Source: Streptomyces atroolivaceus (GTDB taxonomy: Bacteria > Actinomycetota > Actinomycetes > Streptomycetales > Streptomycetaceae). From it: a DNA stretch of 64,000 bases. A model generated the notes under the pieces. The model was not told the DNA's origin. It saw only the letters and a list, made by a program, of their open reading frames with translations, and did not search any database. Positions 16,631 through 25,013 of this stretch are shown piece by piece. Location of the stretch: assembly GCF_000717025.1 (NCBI RefSeq), contig NZ_JNXG01000024.1, positions 1 to 64,000 on the forward strand. Direction: 5' to 3'. Made by a program: the position numbers and the translations under genes. The stretch's first letter is position 1. Each line of letters opens with the position of its first letter.

Positions 16631-17761
16631 GTGCGCCCGGCAACAGCGGCGGCAGTGGCCGCAACCTCGATCCTCGGCGCCGGCGCGGCAGCGGTCGCCG
16701 CCGGCCGCTACGCCAGCGAACTCGCCCTCGGGGCGGCCTCGCCACGTCCCTTCCCGGCCGACCGCCGTCTCACGGTCCACGCCGTCACCGCCGAACAGAT
16801 CACCCTGACCCGTTCCTTCTCCGCGCTGCGCCCCGGTACGTACGGACTCACCGGGCGCGGCGTCCACGCGGTGGTCGGCCCAGTGATCGAGCAGGCGCCC
16901 CACGGCTCCGCCGACACCGTCGTACGCCGGCTGGAGGGCGTGACCCTCGGCAGCCTGAAGCGGGGCATGAGGGTCCGGCTCACGCCGGAGCTCCACCGGG
17001 GTGACCCGCTCGCCGCCCTCGGCCTCACGTACAAGGAGGTCGAGGTCCCCGGCGAGCTCGGCGCCCTGCCCGCCTGGTTCGTTCCCGGTGCCCGCGACAC
17101 GTGGGTGATCACCGTGCACGGGCTCGGCACCACCAGGGACCACCCCCTGAACCTGACGGGCTTCCTCCACGACCAGCAGTTCCCCGTGCTCGACCTGGCC
17201 TACCGCGGTGACGCCGGCGCTCCGCGCTCCCCGGACGGGCTCACCCACCTCGGCGAGTCCGAATGGCGCGACCTCGACGCGGCCATCCGCTACGCCGTTC
17301 GCTACGGGGCCGAGAACGTCATCCTCCACGGCTGGTCGTCCGGCGCCTCGATGGCCCTGCACACGGCCGTCAACTCCGCTCTCCGCGATCGCGTCCGCGG
17401 CCTCGTCCTCGACTCCCCGGTCATGGACTGGAAGGCCACCCTGCGCGCTCTCGCCTCCGCCCGGGGCGTCCCCTCCGCCCTGCTGCCCCTCGCCGTCCGG
17501 GCCGCCCAGGGCCAGACCGGGCTGCACGGCGCCCGGCTCCTGGACACCTCGGTGCCGACGGCCCTGCACACCCCCACCCTGATCTTCCACGGCCCCGACG
17601 ACACCCTGGCCCCCTGGCAGCAGTCCCGGGACCTCGCCGCACTCCGCCCCGACCTCGTGACGCTGCACTCCGTACCGCAGGCTCCGCATGCGGCGATGTG
17701 GAACGCCGGCCCGGCCCGCTACGAAGAGGCGCTCAGGCGCTTCCTCACGCCCCTGATGTGA
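16631..17761 (+). CDS. Alpha/beta hydrolase, N-terminally membrane-associated or exported
   Basis: A 376-residue protein beginning with a hydrophobic segment (AAAVAATSILGAGAAAVAAG), likely a membrane anchor or uncleaved signal. An N-terminal region of about 150 residues without known fold precedes an alpha/beta hydrolase: oxyanion region VITVHGLGTTRDHPL, nucleophile Ser in LHGWSSGASMALH, acid in HGPDDTLAPW and histidine in PQAPHAAMWN. The catalytic triad looks complete. The substrate is unknown. GTG start at 16631 after the tandem repeats; no obvious ribosome-binding site, so the start is tentative. Confidence 0.78.
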   Translation: MRPATAAAVAATSILGAGAAAVAAGRYASELALGAASPRPFPADRRLTVHAVTAEQITLTRSFSALRPGTYGLTGRGVHAVVGPVIEQAPHGSADTVVRRLEGVTLGSLKRGMRVRLTPELHRGDPLAALGLTYKEVEVPGELGALPAWFVPGARDTWVITVHGLGTTRDHPLNLTGFLHDQQFPVLDLAYRGDAGAPRSPDGLTHLGESEWRDLDAAIRYAVRYGAENVILHGWSSGASMALHTAVNSALRDRVRGLVLDSPVMDWKATLRALASARGVPSALLPLAVRAAQGQTGLHGARLLDTSVPTALHTPTLIFHGPDDTLAPWQQSRDLAALRPDLVTLHSVPQAPHAAMWNAGPARYEEALRRFLTPLM

Positions 17762-17871
17762 GCTGATGCGCCGGAACCGCCCGGTTGGTGCCCCGGCCCG
17801 GAAGCCCTGCGAACCCCGGTGACACGGCTTCCGTTTGGGCTTTCGGCCCGTCAGAGGCAAGACTGCTCCTC

Positions 17872-19245
17872 GTGACGTCCCGTACCCCGCGCGACTCCAG
17901 GCTGCGACTTGTCCGCCCGCGACCCCAGGCGACCGCCCGCAAGGCCGTGACGACCCGGCGCACCCGGCCGGCCCCCCGCCCACCCGAGGGCACGCCTCCC
18001 CCGGCTGAACTGGCACGGCAGGCCAGGGCCGTACTGGCCGACGCCGTGCGGATCGCCCACTGGGCCGCGGACGGCAGGAGCCCGGGCTCCGCCCCGCTCG
18101 CCGCCCAGGTCCTGGAACGGGCGGCCGCCGCGCTCGAACTGTCCCCGGCCCAGGTGCGTACGGGCTGGGACCGGGCCAGGCTGGCGGGGCTCATCGAACT
18201 GCACGGCGACACCGCACGCCCCGGCTGGCGGCTGCGCGCCTGGGACCGTGACGACTCGGCCGTCCTCCGCGGCTGGGTGGCACTCTTCGACGCCTGGTCC
18301 CTCGTCCACGCCTCACCCGACGGCATCGAGGCCACCGCGGTGGCCGAGGCCATCGAGGCCGTGCCCCAGGTGCTCTCGCTCCTCCAGCTCTCGGCGGGAC
18401 CGGTCACCGTGCCCGCACTCCTCGACCTGCTCGGACAGCGCGTCGCGGAACTCCACGAGGAGCGGTGCGAGGTGCCGTACGGGCCGCAGGAGCAGCCCGC
18501 CCCCGTCGGCGGCCGGTCCGCCGACCTGAACGCGCTGCTGCTCGACTGGGCCCTGGAAGGCCTCGCCTCCGTCGGCGCCCTCACACTCGGCGCGGGCCAC
18601 GCCACACTCACTCCGCTGGGGAACTGGGCGGTCTGGGTCAAGCTGGAGCAGATCTGCGTCGCCGCCCAGAGCCCTGCCGGCAACATCGAACAGTCCGCGG
18701 CCGACATGCTGCTCGGCTGCGCACGGCTCACCCCCGGCCCGGCCCGCGCCGAATACCGGGCCTGGCTCGCCGCCCGGCCCGTCGGCAGCGCCGTGGCCGA
18801 ACTGCTGGCCGTCGCCCGCGGCGAGGACGCGCTGCTGCGCGGCCTCGCCTTCGAGGCGCTGCGCGTCGTCGGCGCACCGGCGGAGCCCGTCGTCCGCTCC
18901 GTCGTCGGCGAGGCGTCGCTGCGCCCGTACGCCCTGCTCTGGCTCGCCGAGTACGCGGGCACGGACCCGGACGACGCCCAGGACGTCCTGAGCCGCGAGG
19001 AAGCCACCTGGCTCTGGGTGGACACCGCCGCGGCCGTGGCCGACCACGGGGAGACCGGCCTGCTGATCCGTCATCTCGACTCCGCCGTCCAGGGCACGGT
19101 CCCCGCGCTGCTGGACGAGGTGCGGGCCGTCGGGCATCCGCGGACCGTCCAGGTGCTGGTCGCCCTGGCCGCCGCACACCCGGACCCGGCCCTCGCCAAA
19201 GCAGTACGCCGCGCCGCCTTCCAGGTGCACAACGGCGGGGTGTGA
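17872..19245 (+). CDS. Conserved hypothetical protein, helical, possibly HEAT-like repeats
   Basis: A 457-residue protein with no motif I recognise. After a basic, proline-rich N terminus (residues 1-45) it is nearly all alanine- and leucine-rich helix, with short repeating helical units in the last 150 residues (for example LLRGLAFEALRVVGAPAEP and VPALLDEVRAVGHPRTVQVLVALAAAHPD) that resemble HEAT repeats. A winged-helix-like stretch (ALELSPAQVRTGWDRARLAGLIEL) occurs near residue 100. GTG at 17872 was preferred over the longer frame because the preceding residues look like untranslated sequence. It is convergent with the VOC gene. Confidence 0.65.
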   Translation: MTSRTPRDSRLRLVRPRPQATARKAVTTRRTRPAPRPPEGTPPPAELARQARAVLADAVRIAHWAADGRSPGSAPLAAQVLERAAAALELSPAQVRTGWDRARLAGLIELHGDTARPGWRLRAWDRDDSAVLRGWVALFDAWSLVHASPDGIEATAVAEAIEAVPQVLSLLQLSAGPVTVPALLDLLGQRVAELHEERCEVPYGPQEQPAPVGGRSADLNALLLDWALEGLASVGALTLGAGHATLTPLGNWAVWVKLEQICVAAQSPAGNIEQSAADMLLGCARLTPGPARAEYRAWLAARPVGSAVAELLAVARGEDALLRGLAFEALRVVGAPAEPVVRSVVGEASLRPYALLWLAEYAGTDPDDAQDVLSREEATWLWVDTAAAVADHGETGLLIRHLDSAVQGTVPALLDEVRAVGHPRTVQVLVALAAAHPDPALAKAVRRAAFQVHNGGV

Positions 19246-19264
19246 CCGCGAGAGCCCGCGCAGC

Positions 19265-19295
19265 CCCCGGGGTGCTCAGCCCTAGGACCCCGGGG
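19265..19295. terminator. Hairpin between convergent genes
   Basis: Stem CCCCGGGGT / ACCCCGGGG (19265-19273 with 19287-19295) with a 13-nt loop, overlapping the final codons of the VOC gene. It sits between convergent genes and may terminate both; there is no U tract. Confidence 0.5.
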
Positions 19296-19686
19296 CATAC
19301 GTGCCGAAGCTCCAGACGTTGCCCTCGGGGTCCCGCGCCATGTAGTCGCGCGAGCCGTAGTCCTGGTCCGTGGGTGGCATCAGGATCTCCACACCGTGCT
19401 CCACGGCCCGGGCGTGGTGCTCGTCCACGTCGTCCACCACCACGTACACCCCGGCGGGCCCGGCTCCGGCCATCGCCTCGGCGAAGACACCTCCGCCTCC
19501 TCTGGAACCGAGCATCACCCTGCCGTTGCCGCAGGACAGCTCGGCGTGGACGACGCTGCCGTCCTTCCCCTCGTACACCGCTTCCTCGGTGAACCCCAGT
19601 GCCCGGGTGAGCACCCCGATCGCGGCCTTCGCGTCGTCGTACAGAATCGTCGGACAGATCGTGGGGGCGCCGTCCGCTGCCGCCAT
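19282..19686 (-). CDS. VOC-superfamily (glyoxalase/bleomycin-resistance fold) protein
   Basis: A 134-residue protein of the vicinal oxygen chelate superfamily. It shows the two beta-alpha-beta-beta-beta halves: TICPTILYDDAKAAIGVLTRALGF at the start, GVYVVVDDVDEHHARAVEHGVEI in the middle, and SRDYMARDPEGNVWSFGTY at the end. This subtype resembles PhnB/YdeM-like proteins, whose substrates are often unknown. ATG at 19686 is well supported by GGAGAAGG 10 bases upstream. A 65-residue ORF ends 19 bp before it in the same direction and may be its operon partner. Confidence 0.85.
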   Translation of the reverse strand: MAAADGAPTICPTILYDDAKAAIGVLTRALGFTEEAVYEGKDGSVVHAELSCGNGRVMLGSRGGGGVFAEAMAGAGPAGVYVVVDDVDEHHARAVEHGVEILMPPTDQDYGSRDYMARDPEGNVWSFGTYAPGS

Positions 19687-19705
19687 CGCGCTCACCTTCT
19701 CCTGC

Positions 19706-19903
19706 TCACGCACACCGTTGCGATGTGATCCGTGTCTCAGTCTCGCACCGGTCGCCGACATCGATGCCCGAGGCCGGGCCGAGGACCTCGTGGCAGGTGG
19801 TTCGCTCGGGTATGTCCGGCCGCACGGCGTCCAGCAGTGACGCGGTGACGGGGCGGGAGCATGACGAAAAGCAGGTGGACACCGCCAGTAGACTGAGTCC
19901 CAT
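19706..19903 (-). CDS. Possible small cysteine-containing protein (65 aa)
   Basis: This short frame starts at an ATG with an excellent ribosome-binding site (AAGGAG, 7-base spacing) on the minus strand and ends 19 bp before the well-supported VOC start. The product begins with a hydrophobic stretch (GLSLLAVSTCF) and has five cysteines. It resembles no family I know. Third-position GC is about 78 percent, lower than neighbouring genes, so it could be a leader peptide, a young gene or chance. The upstream region is shared with the divergent ABC-F gene. Confidence 0.4.
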   Translation of the reverse strand: MGLSLLAVSTCFSSCSRPVTASLLDAVRPDIPERTTCHEVLGPASGIDVGDRCETETRITSQRCA

Positions 19904-19985
19904 GGCAATTCTCCTTGTGCATTAGACGGCGTCGAGTCGTGAGTCCGCTGTCCCTCCGCCGTCCATACCGCCCTGGAGTATTTCC

Positions 19986-21584
19986 GTGATCACCGCCTCC
20001 GGCATCGAGCTGCGCGCCGGCGCCCGCATCCTCATCGAGTCCGCGTCCTTCCGTATCGCCAAGGGTGACCGCATCGGCCTGGTGGGCCGTAACGGCGCGG
20101 GCAAGACCACCCTCACCAAGTGCCTGGCGGGTGAGGGGACGCCGGCCGGCGGCACCATCACCAACAGCGGCGAGGTCGGTTACCTCCCGCAGGACCCGCG
20201 CACCGGCGACCTCGACGTCCTGGCCCGCGACCGCATCCTCTCCGCCCGCGGGCTCGACGAGATCCTGCGCAAGATGCGGGAGAACGAGGAGCGGATGGCG
20301 AACGGCAAGGGCGCCACCCGCGAGAAGGCGATGAAGCGCTACGAGCGCCTGGAGACGGAGTTCCTCACCAAGGGCGGATACGCCGCCGAGGCCGAGGCCG
20401 CCACCATCGCCGCCGCGCTCAGCCTGCCCGACCGGGTGCTCGGCCAGCCCCTGCACACCCTTTCCGGCGGTCAGCGCCGCCGGGTCGAGCTGGCCCGGAT
20501 CCTGTTCTCCGACGCCGACACCCTGCTCCTCGACGAGCCCACCAACCACCTCGACGCGGACTCGATCGTCTGGCTGCGGGACTACCTCAAGACCTACCGC
20601 GGCGGCTTCATCGTGATCTCCCACGACGTCGAGCTGGTGGAGACGGTGGTCAACAAGGTGTTCTACCTCGACGCCAACCGCGCCCAGATCGACATCTACA
20701 ACATGGGCTGGAAGCTCTACCAGCAGCAGCGCGAGGCCGACGAGAAGCGCCGCAAGCGCGAACGGCAGAACGCCGAGAAGAAGGCCGCGACCCTCAACGC
20801 GCAGGCCGACAAGATGCGTGCGAAGGCCACCAAGACCGTCGCCGCCCAGAACATGGCCAAGCGCGCCGACCGGCTGCTCTCCGGCCTGGAGGCCGTGCGG
20901 GTCTCGGACAAGGTCGCCAAGCTGCGCTTCCCCGAGCCCTCCCCGTGCGGCAAGACCCCGCTGATGGCCGAGGGCCTCTCCAAGTCGTACGGCTCGCTCG
21001 AGATCTTCACCGACGTGGACCTCGCCATCGACAAGGGTTCACGGGTCGTCATCCTCGGCCTCAACGGCGCGGGCAAGACCACGCTGCTGCGGCTCCTCGG
21101 CGGTGCCGAGAAGGCCGACACCGGCCGGATCATCGAGGGCCACGGCCTCAAGCTCGGCTACTACGCCCAGGAGCACGAGACCCTGGACCCGGAGCGCACC
21201 GTCCTGGAGAACATGCGTTCCGCGGCGCCCGACCTCGATCTCGTCGAGGTCCGCAAGACCCTCGGCTCCTTCCTCTTCTCCGGTGACGACGTGGACAAGC
21301 CCGCCGGAGTGCTCTCCGGCGGTGAGAAGACCCGGCTCGCCCTGGCGACGCTCGTCGTGTCCTCCGCCAACGTGCTGCTGCTCGACGAGCCGACGAACAA
21401 CCTCGACCCGGCCAGCCGCGAGGAGATCCTCGGGGCCCTGCGCACGTACAAGGGTGCCGTCGTCCTCGTCACCCACGACGAGGGCGCGGTCGAGGCGCTC
21501 CAGCCGGAGCGGATCATCCTGCTGCCCGACGGTGTCGAGGACCTCTGGGGTGCGGACTACCGGGACCTGGTCGCCCTCGCCTGA
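19986..21584 (+). CDS. ABC-F family ATPase (ribosome-associated, duplicated ATP-binding cassette)
   Basis: A 532-residue protein with two ABC domains and no membrane segments. First cassette: Walker A GRNGAGKTT (34-42), signature LSGGQRRRVELA, Walker B LLLDEPTNHLDADS. A charged coiled-coil linker (about 245-295, rich in K/R/E/A) is the P-site tRNA interaction motif region. Second cassette: GLNGAGKTT near 357, LSGGEKTRLALA and LLLDEPTNNLDPAS. ABC-F proteins act on the ribosome, either as translation factors (EttA-like) or antibiotic-resistance proteins; the short linker suggests a housekeeping translation factor. GTG at 19986 follows GGAG. Confidence 0.92.
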   Translation: MITASGIELRAGARILIESASFRIAKGDRIGLVGRNGAGKTTLTKCLAGEGTPAGGTITNSGEVGYLPQDPRTGDLDVLARDRILSARGLDEILRKMRENEERMANGKGATREKAMKRYERLETEFLTKGGYAAEAEAATIAAALSLPDRVLGQPLHTLSGGQRRRVELARILFSDADTLLLDEPTNHLDADSIVWLRDYLKTYRGGFIVISHDVELVETVVNKVFYLDANRAQIDIYNMGWKLYQQQREADEKRRKRERQNAEKKAATLNAQADKMRAKATKTVAAQNMAKRADRLLSGLEAVRVSDKVAKLRFPEPSPCGKTPLMAEGLSKSYGSLEIFTDVDLAIDKGSRVVILGLNGAGKTTLLRLLGGAEKADTGRIIEGHGLKLGYYAQEHETLDPERTVLENMRSAAPDLDLVEVRKTLGSFLFSGDDVDKPAGVLSGGEKTRLALATLVVSSANVLLLDEPTNNLDPASREEILGALRTYKGAVVLVTHDEGAVEALQPERIILLPDGVEDLWGADYRDLVALA

Positions 21585-21942
21585 CCCGCAGGGGCTCCCG
21601 GCATCCCGTGCGGCGCCCGGTGATCCAACGCGTCTGGATCATTCGGCCCATCGGTGATCCATCATCTGAGTGAGCGGGTCTCGTACCCCGGCGCGGCGCC
21701 CGGCAGATAGCTGCCGGGCCCACTCATTTCAGGCCACCCCGCCCTGGACGGCCCTGACCTGGCCGTTCTTCCCGCAGCCCGTCCCCTCGGGGATCGAGAC
21801 CCCGTGGAATTCCTGCTTCCGTTTGTGTGGGACAGCTTCAGGCCGCGGAATCCGGTCGTACGTACCTTGCCGAATGGGTGGCCAGGAAGCCCAGGAGGGG
21901 TGATCATGAGAGTCCAGAGCGCACTTCCTTGAGGAGGCACGG
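21585..21942. other. Intergenic region upstream of gbn with a GATC cluster
   Basis: This 358-bp gap holds the ABC-F terminator (21667-21726) and five GATC sites at 21622, 21637, 21655, 21790 and 21902 (about one expected at this GC content). GATC is the target reported for the Gbn protein encoded next. The gbn ribosome-binding site GAGGAGG is at its right end. No other gene seen. Confidence 0.55.
21667..21726 (+). terminator. Terminator downstream of the ABC-F gene
   Basis: An inner perfect stem GCCCGGCAG / CTGCCGGGC (21698-21706 with 21711-21719, loop ATAG) is enclosed by an outer match TGAGTG / CACTCA (21667-21672 with 21721-21726) and followed by TTTC. Position 80-140 bp after the ABC-F stop fits a terminator. 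Confidence 0.65.
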
Positions 21943-22164
21943 GTGGCCGAGACTCTGAAGAAGGGCAGCCGGGTGACCGGCGCCGCGCGCGACAAGCTCG
22001 CGGCAGACCTGAAGAAGAAGTACGACTCCGGTGCGAGCATCCGGGCGCTGGCCGAGGAAACCGGCCGCTCCTACGGATTCGTCCACCGGATGCTCAGTGA
22101 GTCCGGAGTCACGCTGCGGGGACGCGGCGGAGCGACTCGCGGCAAGAAGGCCGCTTCGGCCTGA
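21943..22164 (+). CDS. gbn: Gbn-like GATC-binding nucleoid-associated protein (SCO1839 type)
   Basis: A 73-residue basic protein with a single helix-turn-helix: DKLAADLKKKYDSGASIRALAEETGRSYGFVHRMLSESG, then a glycine/arginine/lysine tail (RGRGGATRGKKAASA). Size, sequence and genomic place match the S. coelicolor protein SCO1839, described as a nucleoid-associated protein that binds GATC and affects sporulation and antibiotic production. GTG at 21943 follows GAGGAGG. The upstream region is rich in GATC, suggesting autoregulation. Confidence 0.88.
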   Translation: MAETLKKGSRVTGAARDKLAADLKKKYDSGASIRALAEETGRSYGFVHRMLSESGVTLRGRGGATRGKKAASA

Positions 22165-22315
22165 CGGCGGGCAGCGGTCATGGTCCGGCCCAGGCCGGCT
22201 CCGAGGGCTCACCGGAACATCGGGTGGCCACCCGGCCGATCGTCAGGTCGTCCGGGTGGTTACTGTTCAGTTACTTGCCAGTAAGTGCTGACTGCACCCG
22301 ATCCGGAGGCGCTCC

Positions 22316-23107
22316 ATGACCTCGCTCGACTCTGTGCTCGACAAGGACGGCGTACGGCTCACCGTCGAAGACGCGGTTGCCACGGTGACGCTCACCAACC
22401 CGGCCAAGCGCAACGCTCAGTCTCCCGCTCTGTGGCGGGCGTTGGCAGAGGCCGGACGGGTGCTCCCCGGCAGTGTGCGGGTCGTCGTGCTGCGCGGCGA
22501 GGGCAAGTCCTTCTCCGCAGGTCTCGACCGGCAGGCATTCGCACCCGAGGGCTTCGACGGCGAGCCCTCCTTCCTCGACATGGCGCGCGGCCCGGAGGCC
22601 GAACTCGACGCGACCATCGCCGAGTACCAGGAGGCGTTCACCTGGTGGCGCCGCAATGACATCGTGTCGATCGCGGCAGTCCAGGGGCACGCGATCGGTG
22701 CCGGATTCCAGCTCGCTCTCGCCTGCGATCTCCGGATCGTCGCAGAGGACGTGCAGTTCGCCATGCGCGAGACCAGCCTCGGTCTCGTCCCCGACCTCAC
22801 GGGCACCCACCCCCTGGTGAACCTCGTGGGATACGCCCGTGCGCTCGAGATCTGCGCCACCGGCCGCTTCGTGCACGCCGAGGAGGCGGAGCGCACCGGT
22901 CTCGCCAACCTCGTGGTCCCCGCCGACCAGCTCGACCCGGCAGGCAGCGACCTGGCCGCGGCCCTGCTCGCCGCCCCGCGCGATGCGGTCGTCGAGACCA
23001 AGGCGCTGCTGAGCGGCGCACTCTCCCGTACGTACGAGGAGCAGCGCGCCGCCGAGCGGGCCGCCCAGGGCCGCCGCCTGCGCGACCTCGCCGGCCTCGC
23101 CGACTGA
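22316..23107 (+). CDS. Enoyl-CoA hydratase/isomerase family protein
   Basis: A 263-residue crotonase-fold enzyme. Oxyanion-hole segments are RGEGKSFSAGLDRQAF and VQGHAIGAGFQLALACDLRIVAED; the catalytic region reads FAMRETSLGLVPDLTGTHPLVNLVG. At the positions where classical hydratases carry two glutamates the second appears replaced (LVPDLTG), so dehydrating activity is uncertain, and a different crotonase reaction such as hydrolysis, isomerisation or decarboxylation is possible. ATG at 22316 follows a GGAGG-containing leader. Confidence 0.82.
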   Translation: MTSLDSVLDKDGVRLTVEDAVATVTLTNPAKRNAQSPALWRALAEAGRVLPGSVRVVVLRGEGKSFSAGLDRQAFAPEGFDGEPSFLDMARGPEAELDATIAEYQEAFTWWRRNDIVSIAAVQGHAIGAGFQLALACDLRIVAEDVQFAMRETSLGLVPDLTGTHPLVNLVGYARALEICATGRFVHAEEAERTGLANLVVPADQLDPAGSDLAAALLAAPRDAVVETKALLSGALSRTYEEQRAAERAAQGRRLRDLAGLAD

Positions 23108-23158
23108 ACAGCCGACTTCGGCGCGCCGCCCCTCGCCGTCCGGCGGGGGGCGGCGGTG

Positions 23159-23854
23159 TCAGTCCCGGTTCACGACGGCCGTGACCAGCACGGCGACCGT
23201 CGGACTGCCTTCCACGGCCTCGGCCACCGCGCCGCGCACCGCCTGCGCCACGTCGAGTGCCCGGTGGTCCCCGGCCGCAGCGAGTTCCACCCGGACATGA
23301 CCCTCCGTGCGCTGCACGGCGCTGCCCAGCACCCGGGTCAGCGAGACGACGCCGGGGACCCCGGCCGCCGCCGTCGCGGCGGCCCCCTCCGGTGCCGCCG
23401 CGAGGATGTCGGCCGGCGGCTCCGTGGCCGGCGGCGGTTCCTCCTCCAGCAGGTCGGTCACCCGGAGGTCCACCTCGTCGACCACCAGGCCGAGCCGCTG
23501 GGCCGCCGCCGTCAGCAGGGCCGCGCGCAACGCGTCCGCGGTGGCGGTCAGGGGCCGCCGCGCCGTCGCGGAGAAACCGGCCTCGATCCGCAGAGGTCCG
23601 GGCGGCAGTGCGCCGGTGGGCCCGGGCGCCGGCGGCTCCGGGGCGTGGTCCTCGTCGGCCGGGGCGATCCTTACCGTCCCCAGCACGGCTCCCGACCCGC
23701 TCGCGGCATCCCGCAGCACCGTCGTCGCCGCTCGCTCCGCGATCCAGGAACAGTCGGCGGGGCCACCCAGAGGGAGCAACCGGCCCAGGCCGAGTCGTTG
23801 GCGTACGGCAGAGGTCCATCCGTCGGCCCCGTACGGGCTGTCAGCCTTAGTCAT
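23159..23854 (-). CDS. Asp23-cluster protein, nucleopolyhedrovirus-P10-type annotation
   Basis: A 231-residue protein divergent from the Asp23/Gls24 genes. The C-terminal half (VPGVVSLTRVLGSAVQRTEGHVRVELAAAGDHRALDVAQAVRGAV) has the same DVAQAVR-type helix seen in Asp23/Gls24 domains, and the middle is Pro/Ala-rich. Streptomyces orthologues often carry the name nucleopolyhedrovirus P10 family protein, which says little about function. The most likely role is a partner of the alkaline-shock-protein cluster. ATG at 23854 follows GGTGGAGC. No signal peptide or membrane helix. Confidence 0.6.
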   Translation of the reverse strand: MTKADSPYGADGWTSAVRQRLGLGRLLPLGGPADCSWIAERAATTVLRDAASGSGAVLGTVRIAPADEDHAPEPPAPGPTGALPPGPLRIEAGFSATARRPLTATADALRAALLTAAAQRLGLVVDEVDLRVTDLLEEEPPPATEPPADILAAAPEGAAATAAAGVPGVVSLTRVLGSAVQRTEGHVRVELAAAGDHRALDVAQAVRGAVAEAVEGSPTVAVLVTAVVNRD

Positions 23855-23947
23855 TGCTCCACCCTGCCGCATCCACGGCGCGGGACCGGGCAAGCGCACT
23901 TACTGTGAGCCACGGAAGTTCAACCCGCCCCGAAGGGAAGAGCGGCG

Positions 23948-24442
23948 ATGACCGAGAGCCCACAGCGGAACCGGCCCGACAGCCCCGGCAGTGCGTCCGG
24001 CGGGGACGACGGCAGGCAGAGCCAGTTCAGCAAGCGCGGCGGGGGAGCCCCCGCGACCCGTGGCCGCACCACCATCGCCGACGGTGTGGTCGAGAAGATC
24101 GCCGGAATGGCGGCACGCGACGTCGTCGGTGTCCACGCGATGGGCAGTGGCATCTCCCGGACGTTCGGCGCGGTACGCGACCGCGTGCCCGGCGGCCAGA
24201 AGTCCGTGTCCCGCGGCGTCAAGGCGGAGGTCGGTGAATCGCAGGCCGCCGTTGATCTGGAGATCGTCGTCGACTACGGGGTGGCGATCAACGAGGTCGC
24301 CGGCGACGTGCGCGAGAACGTCATCGCGGCGGTCGAGCGGATGACCGGCCTGGAGGTCGTCGAGGTCAACATCGCAGTGAGCGATGTGAAACTGCCCGAC
24401 GAGGACGACGACGAGGACGAGTCCGAGTCCCGCGTCCAGTAG
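23948..24442 (+). CDS. Asp23/Gls24 family envelope stress response protein
   Basis: A 164-residue protein with a complete Asp23/Gls24 domain: GRTTIADGVVEKIAGMAARDVVGVHAMG, then VDLEIVVDYGVAINEVAGDVRENVIAAVERMTGLEVVEVNIAVSDV. The termini are low-complexity and charged. In Staphylococcus the homologue is a cytoplasmic protein tethered to the membrane by AmaP and linked to cell-envelope stress. Here AmaP is encoded five genes downstream (25701), so the same arrangement is likely. The gene opens an operon of five closely spaced genes. Confidence 0.88.
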   Translation: MTESPQRNRPDSPGSASGGDDGRQSQFSKRGGGAPATRGRTTIADGVVEKIAGMAARDVVGVHAMGSGISRTFGAVRDRVPGGQKSVSRGVKAEVGESQAAVDLEIVVDYGVAINEVAGDVRENVIAAVERMTGLEVVEVNIAVSDVKLPDEDDDEDESESRVQ

Positions 24443-24474
24443 ACCTGTCACACCCGGCAGTTGAGGAGCACACG

Positions 24475-24663
24475 ATGAGCATGGCTGTGGTCGGCCTGGT
24501 GGCCGGCATGGCGCTCGGTTTCGCCGGATACTTCGGCGGGTTCGGGGCCTTCCTGCTGGTGGCCGCGCTGGGCGCGGTCGGCTTCATCGCCGGCCGCTTC
24601 CTGGACGGCGACCTGGAGCCCGGCGACTTCTTCCGGAGTCGCGAGCGCGACCGGCGACGGTGA
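24475..24663 (+). CDS. Small membrane protein, DUF2273-like
   Basis: A 62-residue protein with two hydrophobic helices (MAVVGLVAGMALGFAGYFGGFGAF and LVAALGAVGFIAGRFL) and a charged tail (FRSRERDRRR). Size and position, between Asp23-family genes, match the DUF2273 membrane protein of gls24 operons. ATG at 24475 follows GAGGAG. Its TGA overlaps the GTG of the next gene. Confidence 0.8.
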   Translation: MSMAVVGLVAGMALGFAGYFGGFGAFLLVAALGAVGFIAGRFLDGDLEPGDFFRSRERDRRR

Positions 24664-25013
24664 CGGGGGTGACAGGCCGCGTCGACGCCGCAGGGCGCGG
24701 GCAGACCCGGATCGCCGACCGGGTCGTCGCGAAGATCGCCGCGCAGGCGGCCAAGGAAGCAGCCGGCGAGCGACCCGAGGACGCCGCCGCACCGCGAGCC
24801 ACCGTCACCGTGCACCGGGACACCGCACGGGTACGGGTCAGCCTCGACCTCGCCTACCCCTGTGACATCGGCCGTCAGTGCGGGTCGGTACGCCGCCGCG
24901 TGACCGAGCGGGTGAAAGCCCTGGCGGGTATGGAGGTGCCCGAGGTGGCGGTGCAGGTCGAGCGGTTGCACGCGTCCGGAAAGGGCACCGCACCGAAGGG
25001 AAGCATCCGATGA
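24660..25013 (+). CDS. Second Asp23/Gls24 family protein
   Basis: A 117-residue protein with the Asp23 layout: TRIADRVVAKIAAQAAKEAAG, VTVHRDTARVRVSLDLAYPCDIG, VRRRVTERVKALAGMEVPEVAVQVERL. It is shorter and more divergent than the paralogue at 23948. GTG at 24660 overlaps the previous stop by 4 bp, and its own stop overlaps the next start as ATGA. It may form hetero-oligomers with the first Asp23 protein. Confidence 0.82.
   Translation: MTGVTGRVDAAGRGQTRIADRVVAKIAAQAAKEAAGERPEDAAAPRATVTVHRDTARVRVSLDLAYPCDIGRQCGSVRRRVTERVKALAGMEVPEVAVQVERLHASGKGTAPKGSIR

Noticed and set aside
19902..19925. Seven-codon plus-strand ORF (MAILLVH) before the ABC-F gene, as a possible attenuator peptide
   Set aside because: No ribosome-binding site on that strand, and no attenuator hairpins follow; the opposite strand has a much stronger start signal at the same place.
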